From positions 11,595,971-11,659,970 of the forward strand of contig OX463785.1 in the NCBI GenBank assembly GCA_949825025.1: DNA of 64,000 bases, given 5' to 3'. Positions 12,820-26,600 of this stretch are shown piece after piece. A model generated the notes under the pieces. The model saw only the letters and a program-made list of their open reading frames with translations, was not told where the DNA came from and ran no database searches. The DNA is from Siphlonurus alternatus. Taxonomy: Eukaryota > Arthropoda > Insecta > Ephemeroptera > Siphlonuridae. A program made the position numbers and the translations under genes. Numbering within the stretch: the first letter of the stretch is position 1; each line of letters starts with the position of its first letter.

Positions 12820-15800
12820 CTGAGTGATGGGAGTTTATTCGAAATTTACTTAAAAATTTAAAAACGTAAATGTTATAAATTATTTATTTAATCAATTTAA
12901 TTCATGATAATTTTACATTTTTTAAATAAAAATTGTTATTTATTTATTTATAATTTTAATATACATTGTTAATTATTTAAAGAAAAAACTTTATACTGCA
13001 ATAACTATATAATATAATTTTCAATTTTATATTAAATAATAAACAGCGGTTGTAAGTCATGCTACAAAGCAAACATGTAGGTTATATATAGGTTCCTCCG
13101 AACAAATTCAATGTAAAAAAAAACAATAATAAATAAGCCTATACTGTACAATGAATATTGAATAATTATCTTGTGCTTATATTGTTAAAGCAATATAATC
13201 GCAATAAGATACGTAACATTTAACGATGTTAATTAAAAAATGGTATTGAATAATGAGTTCAAAAAAATATCAAAAATTAAAATAGAGAATTCTACATGGT
13301 ACCATCAAGCAATATAAGGTTAGATAAACTTCATAAACTCAATAATAAAGGGACAATTTTTAAATATTCTAATTACAAATCAACAGGTAAATCAAATACA
13401 ACTTAATTAGTTAATTACTAAGTAAATTTTCACTGAGCAATGCAAACATTAAACTACATACAAGTTAGCCAACAATGCATTTAGAAAGTTGCATATAACA
13501 AATTAATGTCATCAACAATTGAATTAACAGTAATATAAATAATTACTTTGACATACTGATAATTTATTATTATATTTTTGAATATTAATAGAGTTGACCC
13601 ATAAATTGAAAATCCTGTTTAATTTTCTCTGTAATATTGGAGCAAATTATCTTTTTCTAAACTACCTCACTACTGTAAACAGTGAGTTATGTTTGTAGCT
13701 GCCACAGTTGTTAGTAGTTAGGAGGGAAGATATGTAGAAACAGAAACCCCCTACTTGCGTTCTATCTGATTCTATATTCGTCAAACTAACCATGTACACT
13801 AACAGAAGTTACAGCTTACATCTCTCTCTCTCTCTCTCCTCAGTCATTATGTTATTAAGTACAGGAAACTCTTGCTAGTGCCACACACTAGCTATACTTT
13901 TAACCAAGTAATGAGGAACTACATTAACATTTATATTAAATAATATGAAATGAAAGATTTGGTACCATTTGAAAATGCAGAAGATGGAATGAAGTATTTT
14001 AGTTTTGGTAATATTTTATTCCACCTTTGCTTACTAGAAATAAAGTATAAAAACATTATCATAAATATATCAAACTACTTATCTGATTACTAACCGTAAG
14101 TAGTTCCATTTTTAATATATTACATTTTAAGGGAGTTCTATTTATAAATATACTTTTTATACGTTCTATAGGGGTTAAAAAATTTAAACGTAGAATATGA
14201 TTATACATCCATTTTCAGATAAATCCCTTCATGCATATACGTAATAATATTGTTTATAATTATACATTATTTTTAACAGGTGTATATTTTAATTACTCTA
14301 ATTTAATTTGTAGCAAAAATTTTGTATTTTAATTCAGATATTGTTGTCATGTGTTTATAATGTCAGAATATACTATATGTATATAAATAGCTTGCAGCGG
14401 CATACCCCATGAGTGCATGGGTAATTTGATATGCTATGTTATAACACTATAACACACAGAGAGCTCTATTAGAACTCCCTTATTAATTGGATACATGATA
14501 TCAAACAAAGTTTCAAAATGATAAAATCTGATGTAATATACTTAAATTTAACAGTGTTACGATATCTGATTTTTTTTTTTTTTTATAAGAGCATCTTAAA
14601 ATATTATCTTGAATATCAGTTTTATTTTGTATTTAAATATAAAATCCCTTATATTAAATTCAGAATTATGTATTTTAATTACAAGGAAAAAATTAGTGTC
14701 AAATATTGTGAAAGTTTAAAATTAAAGACAACATTTAATTTAAACTGATCCAAATATTTCTATTGGCTAACTTAAAAATAGTGATATGTTTCCAATAGGT
14801 GGTGTCCTGAATATGCTACTGATTCAAAGTAATGTTTATGTTTATTAAAATGAAATATCCATAGTCAAAACAAATCATGTTGACTCATATGAGGATAAAC
14901 AAAAAATTTGAGGTATCAGATTTCAATACGTAAGTCAGAAGTCAAAGTTTTCATGTGATTTTGTTTGTCAACAGGATCTCTAGTATATTGAGTATCAAAT
15001 ATCGAGGTTGTTCACACAACATGGGGAAATTGTTGGTGTACACAAACGACCATAGAAAATGTCAGACTATACATATTATGAGATTGAGGTCTAAACGAGA
15101 TTAAATGCTGTACTTCTGTCACTAAGTTCGGTGTTTTGCACCAAATGCCATTTTAAATAAATTATTAAAACAAATTTTGTTCATTTTTTTTTTATAATAA
15201 CTCAATTATTGTAAATAAATAAATAATGTATTGTACTTCGATATAAATTAGCCATATTAATCAATCCACAATATCAGTGCGCAGATGTAGGAAAAATTAA
15301 CGACTTTAATTCATATTTAAATAAAGAATTCTGAAGGAATAGTTCTCTCTGATTTAAAAAAAGTCCTCCCTATGCTCATCACTAGATATTAAAGCAGACG
15401 GTCCCATGAGCTCGTGCTGCAGTAATTGCGAAGATGTCACGTTAGTGGGGCGTGGTTCTCAGACTAGATCTCTCATCACTATGGTGTGAGGACTCGCTTC
15501 CGCCTCTTTGGAGACGAGCGAGCAGAGCTGACAAGTCCTACTTCCAATTAATTCTCACGATAATATCACTTTTTTGATTTTTATAATTTAAAATTATTTT
15601 AAATTTTTATTAATACTGTTATTTGTTTATTAAATAATATTTTATTTTTAAAAAAGTGTATATAAGTAAAATTAAATTTTATCTAAATAAATTAAATGCG
15701 TTTTAATATAATAAGTGTTAACATTAACAATGGTAAAAAATTCCTAAACATGTTAAAAGAGGAAATTTCATAATGAATTTTTAATTCAATTACAACAAAA

Positions 15801-16982
15801 TATGTGGATAATCCTGATTATTATTCTCATTTGAAATGTAATGTACAATGTTTTATAATAATTAGCTAGTGATGATCTTCAAGCCCTTAAAATTTTGATA
15901 TGATTTACAAAAAATACAGTCTGCGTATAAATAAATTCATATAAATTCATATAGTGACACATTAGTACCCCAAAAAGACCAAGATCAATTGGAAAGGGCA
16001 TTCATATCAATGACCAAAATAAAAATAATTTAAAAAAATATTTCATTGTGAAATTCCGTGAAGTCAATCAATCTTCACAAGAAATTGCAAGGATATGTAA
16101 ATAACTCAAATGCATGTTTAATTATGTAATATAAATATAATGTATTATATGTTACCAAGATTTTAGTTATATAATAATTTTTGTACGTGTGTATTTTAAC
16201 TAAGAATTTGTATGAACTATTGTATTCTTTATCATCGGATTACCTAAAACTTGTAGTCTGTTTTTTGAATAAATATAATAAATAAATAAGTATACAAATT
16301 TTGTATTAGAAATATCAGTGTGTAAAGTGACTGCGACTTTATAACGTGAGTATCTTTCCATTTTGATTTTATTCCTTAAAAGGGAATGGCCAGCAAATTA
16401 TCACACAATCGACATTCTGATTGGATTTTTGTCGATAAAAAAATCGAAGCTCGTCACAAATTCGCCACGGACAATTGTCGCGGAAATTCGATTTGTTTTT
16501 TAATTTGTTTATGGATTTCTTAGCATTGCATTCCAGCATTGTTTAGTTGAAACCAAACTGTACAGAAATCCAGTACTGAAAATCATAAAGAGTAATAACA
16601 AAAATTGCGTGCTTTTAATATTTTAAAGTAGCAAAAAAATAAATGAGTAAAATAAAAATTTGAGTTGGAAAGATCATTAACAAAAAATTGACATTTTAAA
16701 AAATTTGTGATTTTTTTCCCAAGCAGTTTATAAACACATTCAAAAGTAATTTAAATATAGAGCATTATAATTTTGAGATAAAACGCTATTATGTTACGCC
16801 TCTGCATTATAACAAGAGTTGGAAGGTACATAAGAAAGGTCTTATCCTTTTAAAATTATTACGTCATTTTATAATGCAGTGGCTTTATAGTTTAATCCTC
16901 GCTATATATATAAAAGATTATTTTCATTTACCTTTAACATGGTCAGGTTTGACATATCTGATCCTTTGACCATCAATTCTAC

Positions 16983-16984
<2 letters not shown>
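12820..16984. other. AT-rich sequence with a small GC-richer island
   Basis: Mostly low-GC DNA without convincing coding signals. It holds a short (TC)n run at 13821-13838 and two copies of the dispersed AGGGAGTT word, at 14130 and inverted at 14473. A GC-richer patch at about 15390-15545 has several CpGs but stops in all frames I followed. It could be an untranslated exon or a regulatory segment. I recognise nothing else. Confidence 0.5.

Positions 16985-17046
<62 letters not shown>
16985..17046. repeat. (CT)n microsatellite
   Basis: An almost uninterrupted CT dinucleotide run of about 60 bp. Open frames that read it as Ser-Leu on the plus strand or Arg-Glu on the minus strand are artefacts of the repeat. 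Confidence 0.97.
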
Positions 17047-17050
<4 letters not shown>

Positions 17051-17586
17051 GTCATTTCAGCCCACGGGTGTTCTCCATCGCCACGCCCATTTCTGGAGAA
17101 CAAGATGATGATATTTTTTAACCCAACCCGGCGGTTGTTTTCTCTCCTCTCGCTCCAAATCATCCTACCTGACTTCTTTCAAGCTACCTTTTTTTCCTTT
17201 AGTTATTTATTGATACATATTTTTGATAAGAAAATTGTATCTTGTTTAATTTTTTGTTATTTCTATTTTTTAGTTGAATTTTTTTGTTATAGATATTATA
17301 TTTTATTAAAGAAAATTAATTAATTAAAATAAAAGTTCAATTAATATGAAATTATGAATTCTAATTACTTGGTAAAATTTCGTATCTCTTTTGTATAATG
17401 GTATTTATATACTGCAGTTTTAATTAAATAAAGTAAATGTAATGACAGAAAATGTATAGCATAGCAATAGCGTCATTGTTTATAACTGTTCAAAAAATAC
17501 TTCCATGATATTACCATATCTTGGCGAGAAAAAGGGTAAGGAGTGTACTTCACGAACTTCACCCTCGTTCTGTTTGTTAATGTTGC

Positions 17587-17901
17587 CACGCAGTCTATAG
17601 AGGCCTCAAGTGAGTGCGCTTTCGCTGCGCAACTGTTTGTCGCTAAGGTCCATCTTGCACTTGAAAATAAAGCAAAGTGTTTTTTTAACTTTTCTCGGTT
17701 ATAAATCAAGTAAAAAATATAAATATTGAATTATCTACTGTATTTTTTAGTTTGAACCTAAGTTCCGTAAAGGAATTTTTCTTAAAAAATCTTATTCTTA
17801 GTGAAAAAACGAATTAACGTTTTTTTTTTCTTACATAGGTTTGGTATAGCCAGTGGGAACACTGAATAATCAGCTGACTTGAAGCCTCTATAGAGGCGTG
17901 G
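17587..17901. mobile_element. Possible MITE with short inverted ends
   Basis: A 26-bp segment at the left end, containing TCTATAGAGGCCTCAAGT, is matched in inverse orientation near the right end by ACTTGAAGCCTCTATAGAGG. The match is imperfect and no target duplication was established. The interior is AT-rich with a small CpG-containing part near 17615-17650. It is either a short non-autonomous element or a pair of inverted fragments. Confidence 0.35.
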
Positions 17902-20160
17902 TAAACTTGAACTTTTTAGGGATGACTAGACTGCATGCTCTTCTTACCTCTCTCTCAAAATTACAAATCTGATAGACTTTTCTTCTTGGAGATGTAGCTC
18001 CCATATAAAAGGAAGGGGTAAAGTTATACTTTCACGAGGTGTACATTTCAGGAAAGTATGTACGTTATTCTTATCATTTTTTCTGACTGTAAGACACAAA
18101 GAGATGCTGCATCATTTTTTTCGTTGGTAGAAATGGGGATATTTTTAATTTTTCTCCAAGCTTCAATTGATCTTATGAAGACAGGTGGATTTTACCTAAG
18201 TTAAAGTTTCATGCGTGTGATGTCAAAGCATTGCTTAACTGTACACTACATTCAAATGAAAATGTCCAATCCGACCATGTTAAAATATAGCGAATCAGAC
18301 ATTTTTATTGTAAGTGAGTGTACGTGTTTTGAGGCTAGTGAAGAGATTTTTAATGCCATCTGTTGGAGCTTTATGAGAACTTTGTGACAATGCAAAGATC
18401 AGACGTAAATGCATGCTTACTAAAAGTATAATATATTCTTAACATCTTTGAAGTCTCCCTATTGAATAATATAATATTCTATTTTGAATAAGTGAATAGT
18501 ATATGATCTTTATTTTAATTAAAAATTAAAACCCTGCAACCATACAATATCTTTATTTGCTTTAGTCTTCTAACATTTTGAATTTAAATGTGCCTAAAGG
18601 AAGTTTTACATAATACATATACAATACATTTAACATGCTCTGTTTCTTCAATAAATTTATTTATCTTTAGCTTAAATTTGCATATTCTCATTTAATTTAA
18701 ATTCATAGAATTAATGTAAAGTCTTCACTATATTTTGTAAAATCTTCGTATATTTCCGTAAGTATTCGGTGCGAGTACAAGCACAGAAGTTAGGAACAGA
18801 TTTTTCACATAAACTTGTTTCATGTAGATAATATTCATGGCTTCATTTCATTGTAATTTTGGTCTAATCTCGCCATATAACAGGATCAAATATCAACTGT
18901 GTCATATAGAATAGATATATTTGTAGTACAAAATATAAAATCATTATTTTGTTCAATATAGAACTTTTATTGTAACTGGGACTTCTTTTATAGAATTTGA
19001 TCGATAAAAAACATGTTTAATTCAGTACTAGAATGTTGAAAAGAAGAAAAAAAAAACTCTTTACACAGTATGTGAATGACATACAATGTACTGGTTCAGT
19101 GATTCTATATTGTATGACATAGTACAAGAGGAAAAAGAATTATATTTTTATATAGATATTGATTTATATGAAGCTTTTGAGTTTACAGCATTTCTTTCTT
19201 TTCATTTCCACTTACAAGATATAACATAAAAGATGGAAATTTTCTTATTAATTAAATATTTTTAATCAATGTATTTAACAACTTTTCCCCCTTATATACA
19301 AAATGCAAATAAAAATTTTTGACTCAAATTAAAAAAATTATTTCATATTTAACAGTAACTTCGATAAAAAGTTTTAATAACACAATTTTATATTAAATTA
19401 TGGCATGAAAATTTTCTTCTTTTTTATTACGTAAGAAAAATAAGTTGAATGAAATGAAAAGTACGTAAAAATAGTGTGGAAAAACTTCCTATTGTTTATT
19501 TTATGAGAATAAACAAAGGGAGTTCAAGTGAATTATGTAAACGAAAAAGAAAAAGAGATAATAATAAAAAAAAGCATGTTTTATATACTTTAGGGGTTGC
19601 AAAAATATAGTTTGTATTTAGGTCACTAGACAAAGTATACTGCATTGAGATTATCGTTCTAGTTTATCATTGATTTCCCAAGCTCTACTGTATACTGATA
19701 TCTATATATTGTAAACTAACCAGGTAGCTAGAATTCCTCTCTGTCACAGAAATGTTGAAAATTTAATCAAATCTAAATTCCTGACCCCAAGAGGATTCCG
19801 TACAGTCTTAAATAAAAATAAACATTACTAGCCTTGTTGGAATTTTTTTAAAACGAAATATTTAACCTTTGAAGTTTTAATTAATATTAACATGCGGAAT
19901 AAAATGTAATTTAAAGCTTACAAGTATGAAATGTAGAAATGAAATGTTGTTTTATAGGAGAAATGTAAAAAAATATATATAAAATTATATATATATATTA
20001 TATAAAAAAAAAATCGTGCATTTTATAAAGAGAAAATTGTAAAATATATACCTCAGTAATTTTGGAGTTAATTACAGTAAATTTTTGTACGAATTGAATG
20101 AAATAAATTTTTAAAATCGAGAATGTTCTAAAACTTAATCGCACATAGTTTGAGCAAATT
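17902..20160. other. AT-rich sequence, nothing firm
   Basis: Low-complexity AT-rich DNA. A TATAAAAGG word lies near 18005 in a slightly pyrimidine-rich setting, but no initiator or coding exon follows it. One AGGGAGTT word is at 19517. No gene was recognised. Confidence 0.5.
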
Positions 20161-20290
20161 CAATCAGGGAGTTTTCTCATAACAGCTCCATATCCGGTTC
20201 CCGTTCACAAGGCCATGCAATGTTAAACTTCTACTTCAGTTTTCACAAAAATTGATAAGACAGATCCACTTCAAATTTGTATTGATGTTC
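20161..20290 (+). repeat. Dispersed repeat copy beginning CAATCAGGGAGTT
   Basis: This segment aligns with 51893-52015. Both start CAATCAGGGAGTT and then share a YCAYAACAGC-like block, a CGGTTYCCGT-like block and an AAGGCC block. Similarity fades after about 120 bp. It is a dispersed repeat family of unknown class, and the start coincides with the AGGGAGTT word found elsewhere. Confidence 0.6.
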
Positions 20291-20435
20291 AAATGTTCTC
20301 TGCAAAGCTTGTTGCATTCAAGGGGGCCGATTCCGAGATCTCAATCAACTGAGATAGAGATGCAGTTTATAGTACTTTGGTAGAGGTCCAAATTGCGCCC
20401 TATCAACACTTCTGTGTTATATTATAGACTCTAAA

Positions 20436-20546
20436 CACTACGTTTACATGACGGTGTTTGATACGGATCCGTTGACGACGGATAATGTTATTCTTATGAG
20501 GCGTCGTCAACGGGTGCGTATTAAACACCTTCATGTAAACGTAGTG
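20436..20546. mobile_element. 111-bp MITE with CACTACGTTTACATG ends
   Basis: The left end reads CACTACGTTTACATGACGGT and the right end is its near-perfect inverse, ending CATGTAAACGTAGTG. The middle carries a second inverted pair, GTTGACGACG and CGTCGTCAAC. A related copy lies at 40768-40866 with its centre in the opposite orientation, which supports a mobile element. There is no coding capacity, so it would depend on a transposase elsewhere. Confidence 0.75.
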
Positions 20547-21920
20547 TGTGACAAATACACAGTAAAATTTATTTGACATTTCCGTAGAAAGTAGTTGAAA
20601 GTAAGAAGTTTAAGCCCTTTGTATTCGTACTTGAATTTAATTTTCTAAAAAAAAATAACTAATTTTTGGTAAAAAGTTCAAAACTCAGAAATCCAGAATG
20701 CATTCACTTCCATCTATACCAGGGAGAATATCAAATTAAACTGTCTTGGTAACTTTTATGATGAACCGAGGTACAGATACATAACAAATGAAATAAGAAT
20801 CAATTCTTCTATTCATTTATTTATTTACTAGTATAAAATAAACGAATCGATTTATAGATTTTTAAAAGTTACATTTCACCACCAACAGTTCTATTTTGTT
20901 ATCTCTGCAGAAGTTTATCTTAAAACTCCACACTGCATTTAAACAACTATATTATTGCTATGTGTTTAATTCTTAATGTTATGTCTATACTAAATATTTA
21001 TAATGTAATTCCCAGGAGAATGTTTTCAACTTTTATTGTTTTTTCATCACTTTTATTGACCTCTAGAGAGCGATTATTGATCAACAAAATTGTCTTCGCA
21101 TGTTTCAAATCAATATATCTCGACAACATAAAAGTAGGGCGATGTGGTGAATGATAATAATGTTGCGATGCAGTTCTTTTGTATTTAGTGCTACATCGAT
21201 TTAGAACAAATGCAGTGTATTGTTTTTTTTTTTTAGAATTATAGTTTTGAATACAATTAAATCAAATTTTCTCATTAAAATTTACATTTTCGACATTAAA
21301 ATCTGAAATAATCAAACTATACAAAGCAAACTTGTATTAATGGCAAACTTTTTTGAATAATATCTTGACGCGTAGCTTTTAACTTATCCTACCCTTTTTT
21401 TATGTCAGCATGCATTAAAGAAAAATGCAAGCAACTGACATGCAAAACAGCAATTTAGACTTTCTTTAAAATAATCTCCTACTTTTGGATCTTTATTGGT
21501 TGTTTACGAAGTTGATGTGACTTCTATGTCTGAATCTTCTAAAATCTTCTTGAATAATTTCTATCATTTTCTTTTGTTGAAATCATTATGAAAACTATAA
21601 AAGCAGACTTCGTTTTTCTCAAATTGCAATAAATTAATCATCAAATACATTTGTTTCTTGTAAATTAGCAATAAAGAAAATGATACATAATTATAAATAA
21701 TGAAAAACTACAAAATTGCTTTTTAAGTACAAAATGGTAATTTTTTAAATTTATTTTTATTAAATTTCCAAAACATTAAGTATATTTTGTTTTAATTAAT
21801 TTTCATTTACCATAATATTTTTTAGTAATTTGCAGTTAATATTTTAAGTAGAGTTTTTAACTAGACACCCATTTGTGGTATATAAAAAAGTAGTCTACAT
21901 TACAAGCGTGTCTCGTCTAA
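20547..21920. other. AT-rich sequence, nothing recognised
   Basis: Low-GC DNA without splice-framed open reading frames, repeats or RNA genes that I could identify. The 64-codon open frame starting at 20960 is AT-driven and unconvincing. Confidence 0.5.
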
Positions 21921-21924
21921 TTTA

Positions 21925-22400
21925 GGTGACGTACACACGAGCCAGCTGACGAGGAGTAAACTAGACTGTGGAGAGGTAATTACCGAGTGACGTCACTCTA
22001 GTGGCAATGCGGCGCTGTGTTGGCGTAGCCGGGGATCGATCGGTGACCTAGCCAGCCGGGCGGCACCGTGCCCTCACTCCCTCTCTATTTTTTTTTTCTC
22101 TCTGTATCACTCTGTTACTATACCTTCTGTTTCATAACTATTTTCTGCTACTCTAATATTTAATTTTTCTCATCTTTCACTTTCTTTCATTTTGTTCTCC
22201 AACTTATTCTTCCTGCAGTTCCTCTCTATCAAAGTTATATTTCATTCTCCCTTCCTCCCTCCATGAAACATACATTTCTCTCCCTGTGCAAGCTCGGGTC
22301 AGGCGCCGCTCTGTTGGGGGGGGGGGGGAGATAAAGTCTTGGCAAAACTGGGCCACTTCGAATCGATCGTCCTCTCTTCAATTTCGCGTTTTCTTTGTCT
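21925..22400. promoter_or_regulatory. GC-richer island, possible Fas1 promoter or 5' region
   Basis: Between about 21925 and 22085, and again at 22290-22400, the DNA becomes CpG-containing in an otherwise AT-rich background. It includes a TGACGTCA word near 21991 and a run of 13 G at 22316-22328. It sits 1.1-1.6 kb upstream of the first recognised Fas1 exon, a plausible place for a promoter or untranslated exon. I could not find a signal-peptide exon here: the ATG at about 22009 opens only a short non-hydrophobic peptide. The assignment is inference from composition and position. Confidence 0.3.
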
Positions 22401-23483
22401 TCTCACTTTAGATTGCTTAATATATTTTTAAACATGTATTATAAAATATATTTTTTTTATAAATAATTTTTAAAAAGTTAATTTTTATATAATTTGATAA
22501 TTTTTAGTTTTAAAATTTGTTTTTTATTTTATTTATTTAGCATTATTACTTGGTTTAATTTAATTACAATTCAATCCGACCTACTGAATTTTTCCTATCT
22601 TAAATGAAATCCATCATCATTGTTATACATCTCTTATCATAATCTAATTGAGAAACTATGAAAATGTTACATAAGATTCTAAAATATTCTGGAGTTTAAA
22701 TTGATATGAATTTCTATGCATCAAATATCAAACTTTCCTTCTGCAATGGCGTTGAACATTACCATGTAGTATAGGGATGAGATCTCTGACAGTGTACACA
22801 GTATGTGAATACTGATGTCCCCACGATTTATTCAGCAGGATGGTCTCATATTTCTGGCTTTACCAGAGAAGAAAAAGTTCTTCACACTTTCTTGCAAGAC
22901 GTATGAAAATATTTAAATGTAGAATTTCACGCCTGGGAGAATATTTCTGTGTGTCGATCGAACGTCTGCTTCACAAGGGGATGTCAAATATTCTTTACGT
23001 AATATTTGTTCTGTACATCAAAATATTATTTTGAAATGTTGAATTTGATAAATTTGAAGTCTAATATTTTGTGTCTTGGGTCTATAATGTAATTATGAAA
23101 AGTAATGTTCCAACATTTTTTGATTACATATTTATTTTTAATATTAAAATTTAAAAAAACATTTAAAGTTTAAAATGTGGTAATTATGATTGATGATTAT
23201 TTTGTTATTTTATAATTAAAGAGTTTTATTCAAAATCAATTGTTGTGATTAATTATTTTTTAATAGAAATAATATCAAAGTAGAAAAAAAATGCAATTAT
23301 AGGTGCAATTAGCCACCTTATATAGCACTCTCCTCTCTGGAAAGCCTCATAAACGAGTGAACAATATTGTACATCATATAATATGTAATAAAAAATGTCC
23401 TGGTCTAAACTAAATACATACACTAAATAAAATTAGTTGTGACCAATATAGGTATTGACTACAATTTTTCTGTTTTGTTTCAG
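22401..23483. other. AT-rich sequence immediately upstream of the first recognised Fas1 exon
   Basis: AT-rich DNA that ends in the acceptor TGTTTTGTTTCAG at 23471-23483. The 64-codon open frame at 22840 has no signal-peptide character and no donor in a useful phase. No coding exon is supported. Confidence 0.5.
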
Positions 23484-23622
23484 TTCTACTCGTTGTTCGA
23501 GAACAACCCGATCGCGAACTTCACACTGCAGCTGAGAAAGGCCACTTTGTTCGCACCCACGAACCAGGCCTTCCAAAAGTACAAAGGACCACTGGATGAC
23601 TCGATCGTCCTTTACCACATGA
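23484..23622 (+). CDS. Fas1: Fas1 exon: start of FAS1 domain 1
   Basis: Follows the acceptor TTTTGTTTCAG and ends at the donor A|GTGAGT. It starts in phase 0 with Phe-Tyr-Ser-Leu-Phe-Glu and leaves one base over (46 codons plus 1). It contains ANFTLQL, with an N-glycosylation site (NFT), and the domain-start motif TLFAPTNQAF. The sequence ends LYHM, as FAS1 domains do before their first helix bundle closes. The preceding exon, carrying the signal peptide and a few residues of the mature protein, was not identified. Confidence 0.93.
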
Positions 23623-26600
23623 GTGAGTTAAACAAAATAAATAGGCCAGTTACGTAAAATAACAACCAAGTCGTGTATCTGAGAGGTGATTTATGGACGA
23701 CCATCCTGACTGAGGTTTCCATAGTTTCCTCAGTCACATTTAGCTAGGCTATTCATGGACAACCCAGTTTAGAAAGGATCATACAAAATTCTAAGCAATG
23801 CTAATAGGTCGGGTCAACAAAGAGCTGTGAAGTCAAGTATCAAAAAAGCACTGGTGACGAGTACAAGTATTACTATACATATATTATATCGTTTGCAATA
23901 GCGTTCATGCAGTTAAGACGGGAACAATAAATTTAAGAATTAAAATTTTGTTATCAGTTTTATTCGTACTTTAAAATACTTTTGAGAAATATACTATAGT
24001 AAAATTAATGTTAATTTATATGCTATTTCTTCCTAAAATTATGTTTGTGTGTTAAATTGTATTTTGCTTCATGCAGATATAATATGAATATTAGAACATA
24101 TATTTAACTAAATAAATTTCTCGAAGTTATTTCGATTAATATCCTCTAGGAGTTCACATTTAAATTGTAAAATATGAATTAAACGTACTAAATTTCTGGT
24201 GTTCTTTCTAGTCAATTCTCATTATTCACATTACATAAAATGAAAATGAAATTTTGTCAAAGAAAATTTATTCATTTTAGTAACGACGTTAAAACATGAT
24301 ATTTTCTGTCAATGAGTTGCTCTTTACACCATAAAAAATATTCCATTATTAAATTTTTATAGCAGCTTCTAGTTTTACTCATCATAAGTCGTAAATTTAT
24401 AGAACTATATAATTCTGTGTAGAAAAGTAATGACTATTTCTCTTCCTGTGAACACAATGGAGATTAAAAACAAGCTGTCCCGCCTAAAGTAGATTACTAC
24501 TTGTTTCAACTAGGCGGTGACAAGATCGTGAAACATTACACTCTCGTGTCACTTGTTTGTGGGTGTAAAACCATGCAGATTCAACTGAGGAGAAAATTTA
24601 TCTCTGTTTTCTATTTAGCATGACCTTAGGAGTAATTTTATAATTTGAAATTTTATTATGCCTTTTTTTAATAATTATACAATTATGAAGTATTCTGGGG
24701 TAACATTAAAGTTTAAATATAATGGGTAGTGCTATATTTAAAATTTGAGACCTAAAAGTTTAGTCAGAAATTATTATTGGTTATAGTAATACAGAAATTA
24801 TTTTAATAATATCAAGTCAAAAACTTGGGTTACCTGCATTTATTTTTTAAGTTAGACAACTTAGTTAGTAGTAAATAAATGTAAATAAGTGTAAATTAAA
24901 TAAAATTACGTGTAGCAATTATTCTTAATTAATTTTATAACTTAAGGAGGTAAAAGGGAGTTCTAAACAAAGCTAATAAAATATTTACAGTACTCTTAAT
25001 TTTCTTTAAATATATTATTATTGGTTAGAGTGACTGTTCTATACTGATTTTAGGTTTTATATTTAAATTTATTCCATAATATCAATATTATATTATATCC
25101 ATATATTATATTATGTATAATATTCTACATTTATTCTAATCTATGTGATTTGCATTTATTTTATAAAGTATTATTTTAAACAAAATGGTCTACTGACTGA
25201 CTGTCCAATTTAGTTATATTATAGCTTTAAATTACATATAAAAAATTATCTTTTATAATATTTGCAGTTTAATGAAGCAGTAGATTTTGTACTGAATCAA
25301 AATGACATAACTGGAAAGTATTTCCATAAATTTATACAAACGATTTGTTTTCCTTACTGTAAAATATAAAATTACCTTTCTTAAAAAAATCACACACATA
25401 TTTTTGGGTATCTCTTTTATAATTCAAGAAATTATCATAATTTCAAACAAAACTATTAACAATTTATTAATTTTAAGATACAGATTTGTTTATTGTCAAT
25501 AGAATCCCATACACTTTTTTTTTTACAACATTTTACTAAAAACCATAAAATCAATTTCATCCTTTACGTTAGTAAAAGCTTATACAAAGGTTCATTTTTC
25601 ATATTTTAGTTTTGGCATGACATGAAAAGCTGTAAGAGAAAATATTATAAAATATTCCTTGCATGGTGGTAGATGCCGGCATTTAGCACACTCTTTTCTT
25701 CTACCTGATACATTTTGTGCGGTGATTTTTTTTTCTTCATTCCACTTGATAAAGCTTTATTACATTACATCCCCAATCCCTTCACTTTTCTTTTTTCATA
25801 CTCTTTTAAAGTTTATTTTTTATGAAACATAATACACTCATAGCACTTTGTTAAATTGTTTAGACACATAGTGTAAAAGGTGGTTGAGACTTTTTTTAAA
25901 AAAAAAGTGAATTTTGTGGAGTACAAAAAGTCATTTTTTTAGTACTTAAGTAATTAGCAAGTTTTTAACAACTAGTCAACAGATGTGTTGAATTTAAATT
26001 GCAAATAAAAATTATCTCTAGTTTAAAAAAAAAAAAAATTTTACAGTGTGATAAAGAAAAAAAGTTATTATAAACATGTTACGAGTCATTAATAAATTTA
26101 ATATTTTATTCGATCATTAGTGTTATACTCTGATTAATCTAGTTATTAAAAATATCGATGTATGAGAAGAAAAAAAAATTGTATTTAAAATTGATTTAAT
26201 TTTCTATTAGTTTCTTTTGAAACAGTGATTAGTTTTTAAAACTAAAGGGAATATAATGAAACAGAAACTCGTGTAATTTATTTCTGCTTTAAAAATAATT
26301 AATTTTTATTAAAAAATTCTCATGGAAGGTATAATATACGAGGGTGTTTTTTGTTAATGAATTAAACATCATAAACAGAAGTTTAATCATTTTAAATGAA
26401 TCTTTATTGCCAGTACAAAATATAATAAAAAAAAAAAAAAAAAAATTGTATCTATTTTTACCAAAGTAATTTTTATTATAAAATTATGTTTTATGGATAT
26501 TAATAAATTATGCAAAATTAAATAAAATTTGTTTCTAAAAAAACTCCCTGTGACTGCAAACGTTTAGAATTGTTATTGAATTTGTGAATACGTAATTGAT

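Noticed and set aside
15390..15545. GC-richer patch as a Fas1 first exon
   Set aside because: ATG frames here hit stops quickly and lack a signal-peptide core; an untranslated exon cannot be excluded.
16924..17163. Open frames through the CT repeat on both strands
   Set aside because: They read a dinucleotide repeat as Ser-Leu or Arg-Glu and have no coding features outside it.
22840..23034. 64-codon open frame just upstream of the first Fas1 exon as the signal-peptide exon
   Set aside because: Its start is not hydrophobic in the manner of a signal peptide and no donor keeps phase 0.
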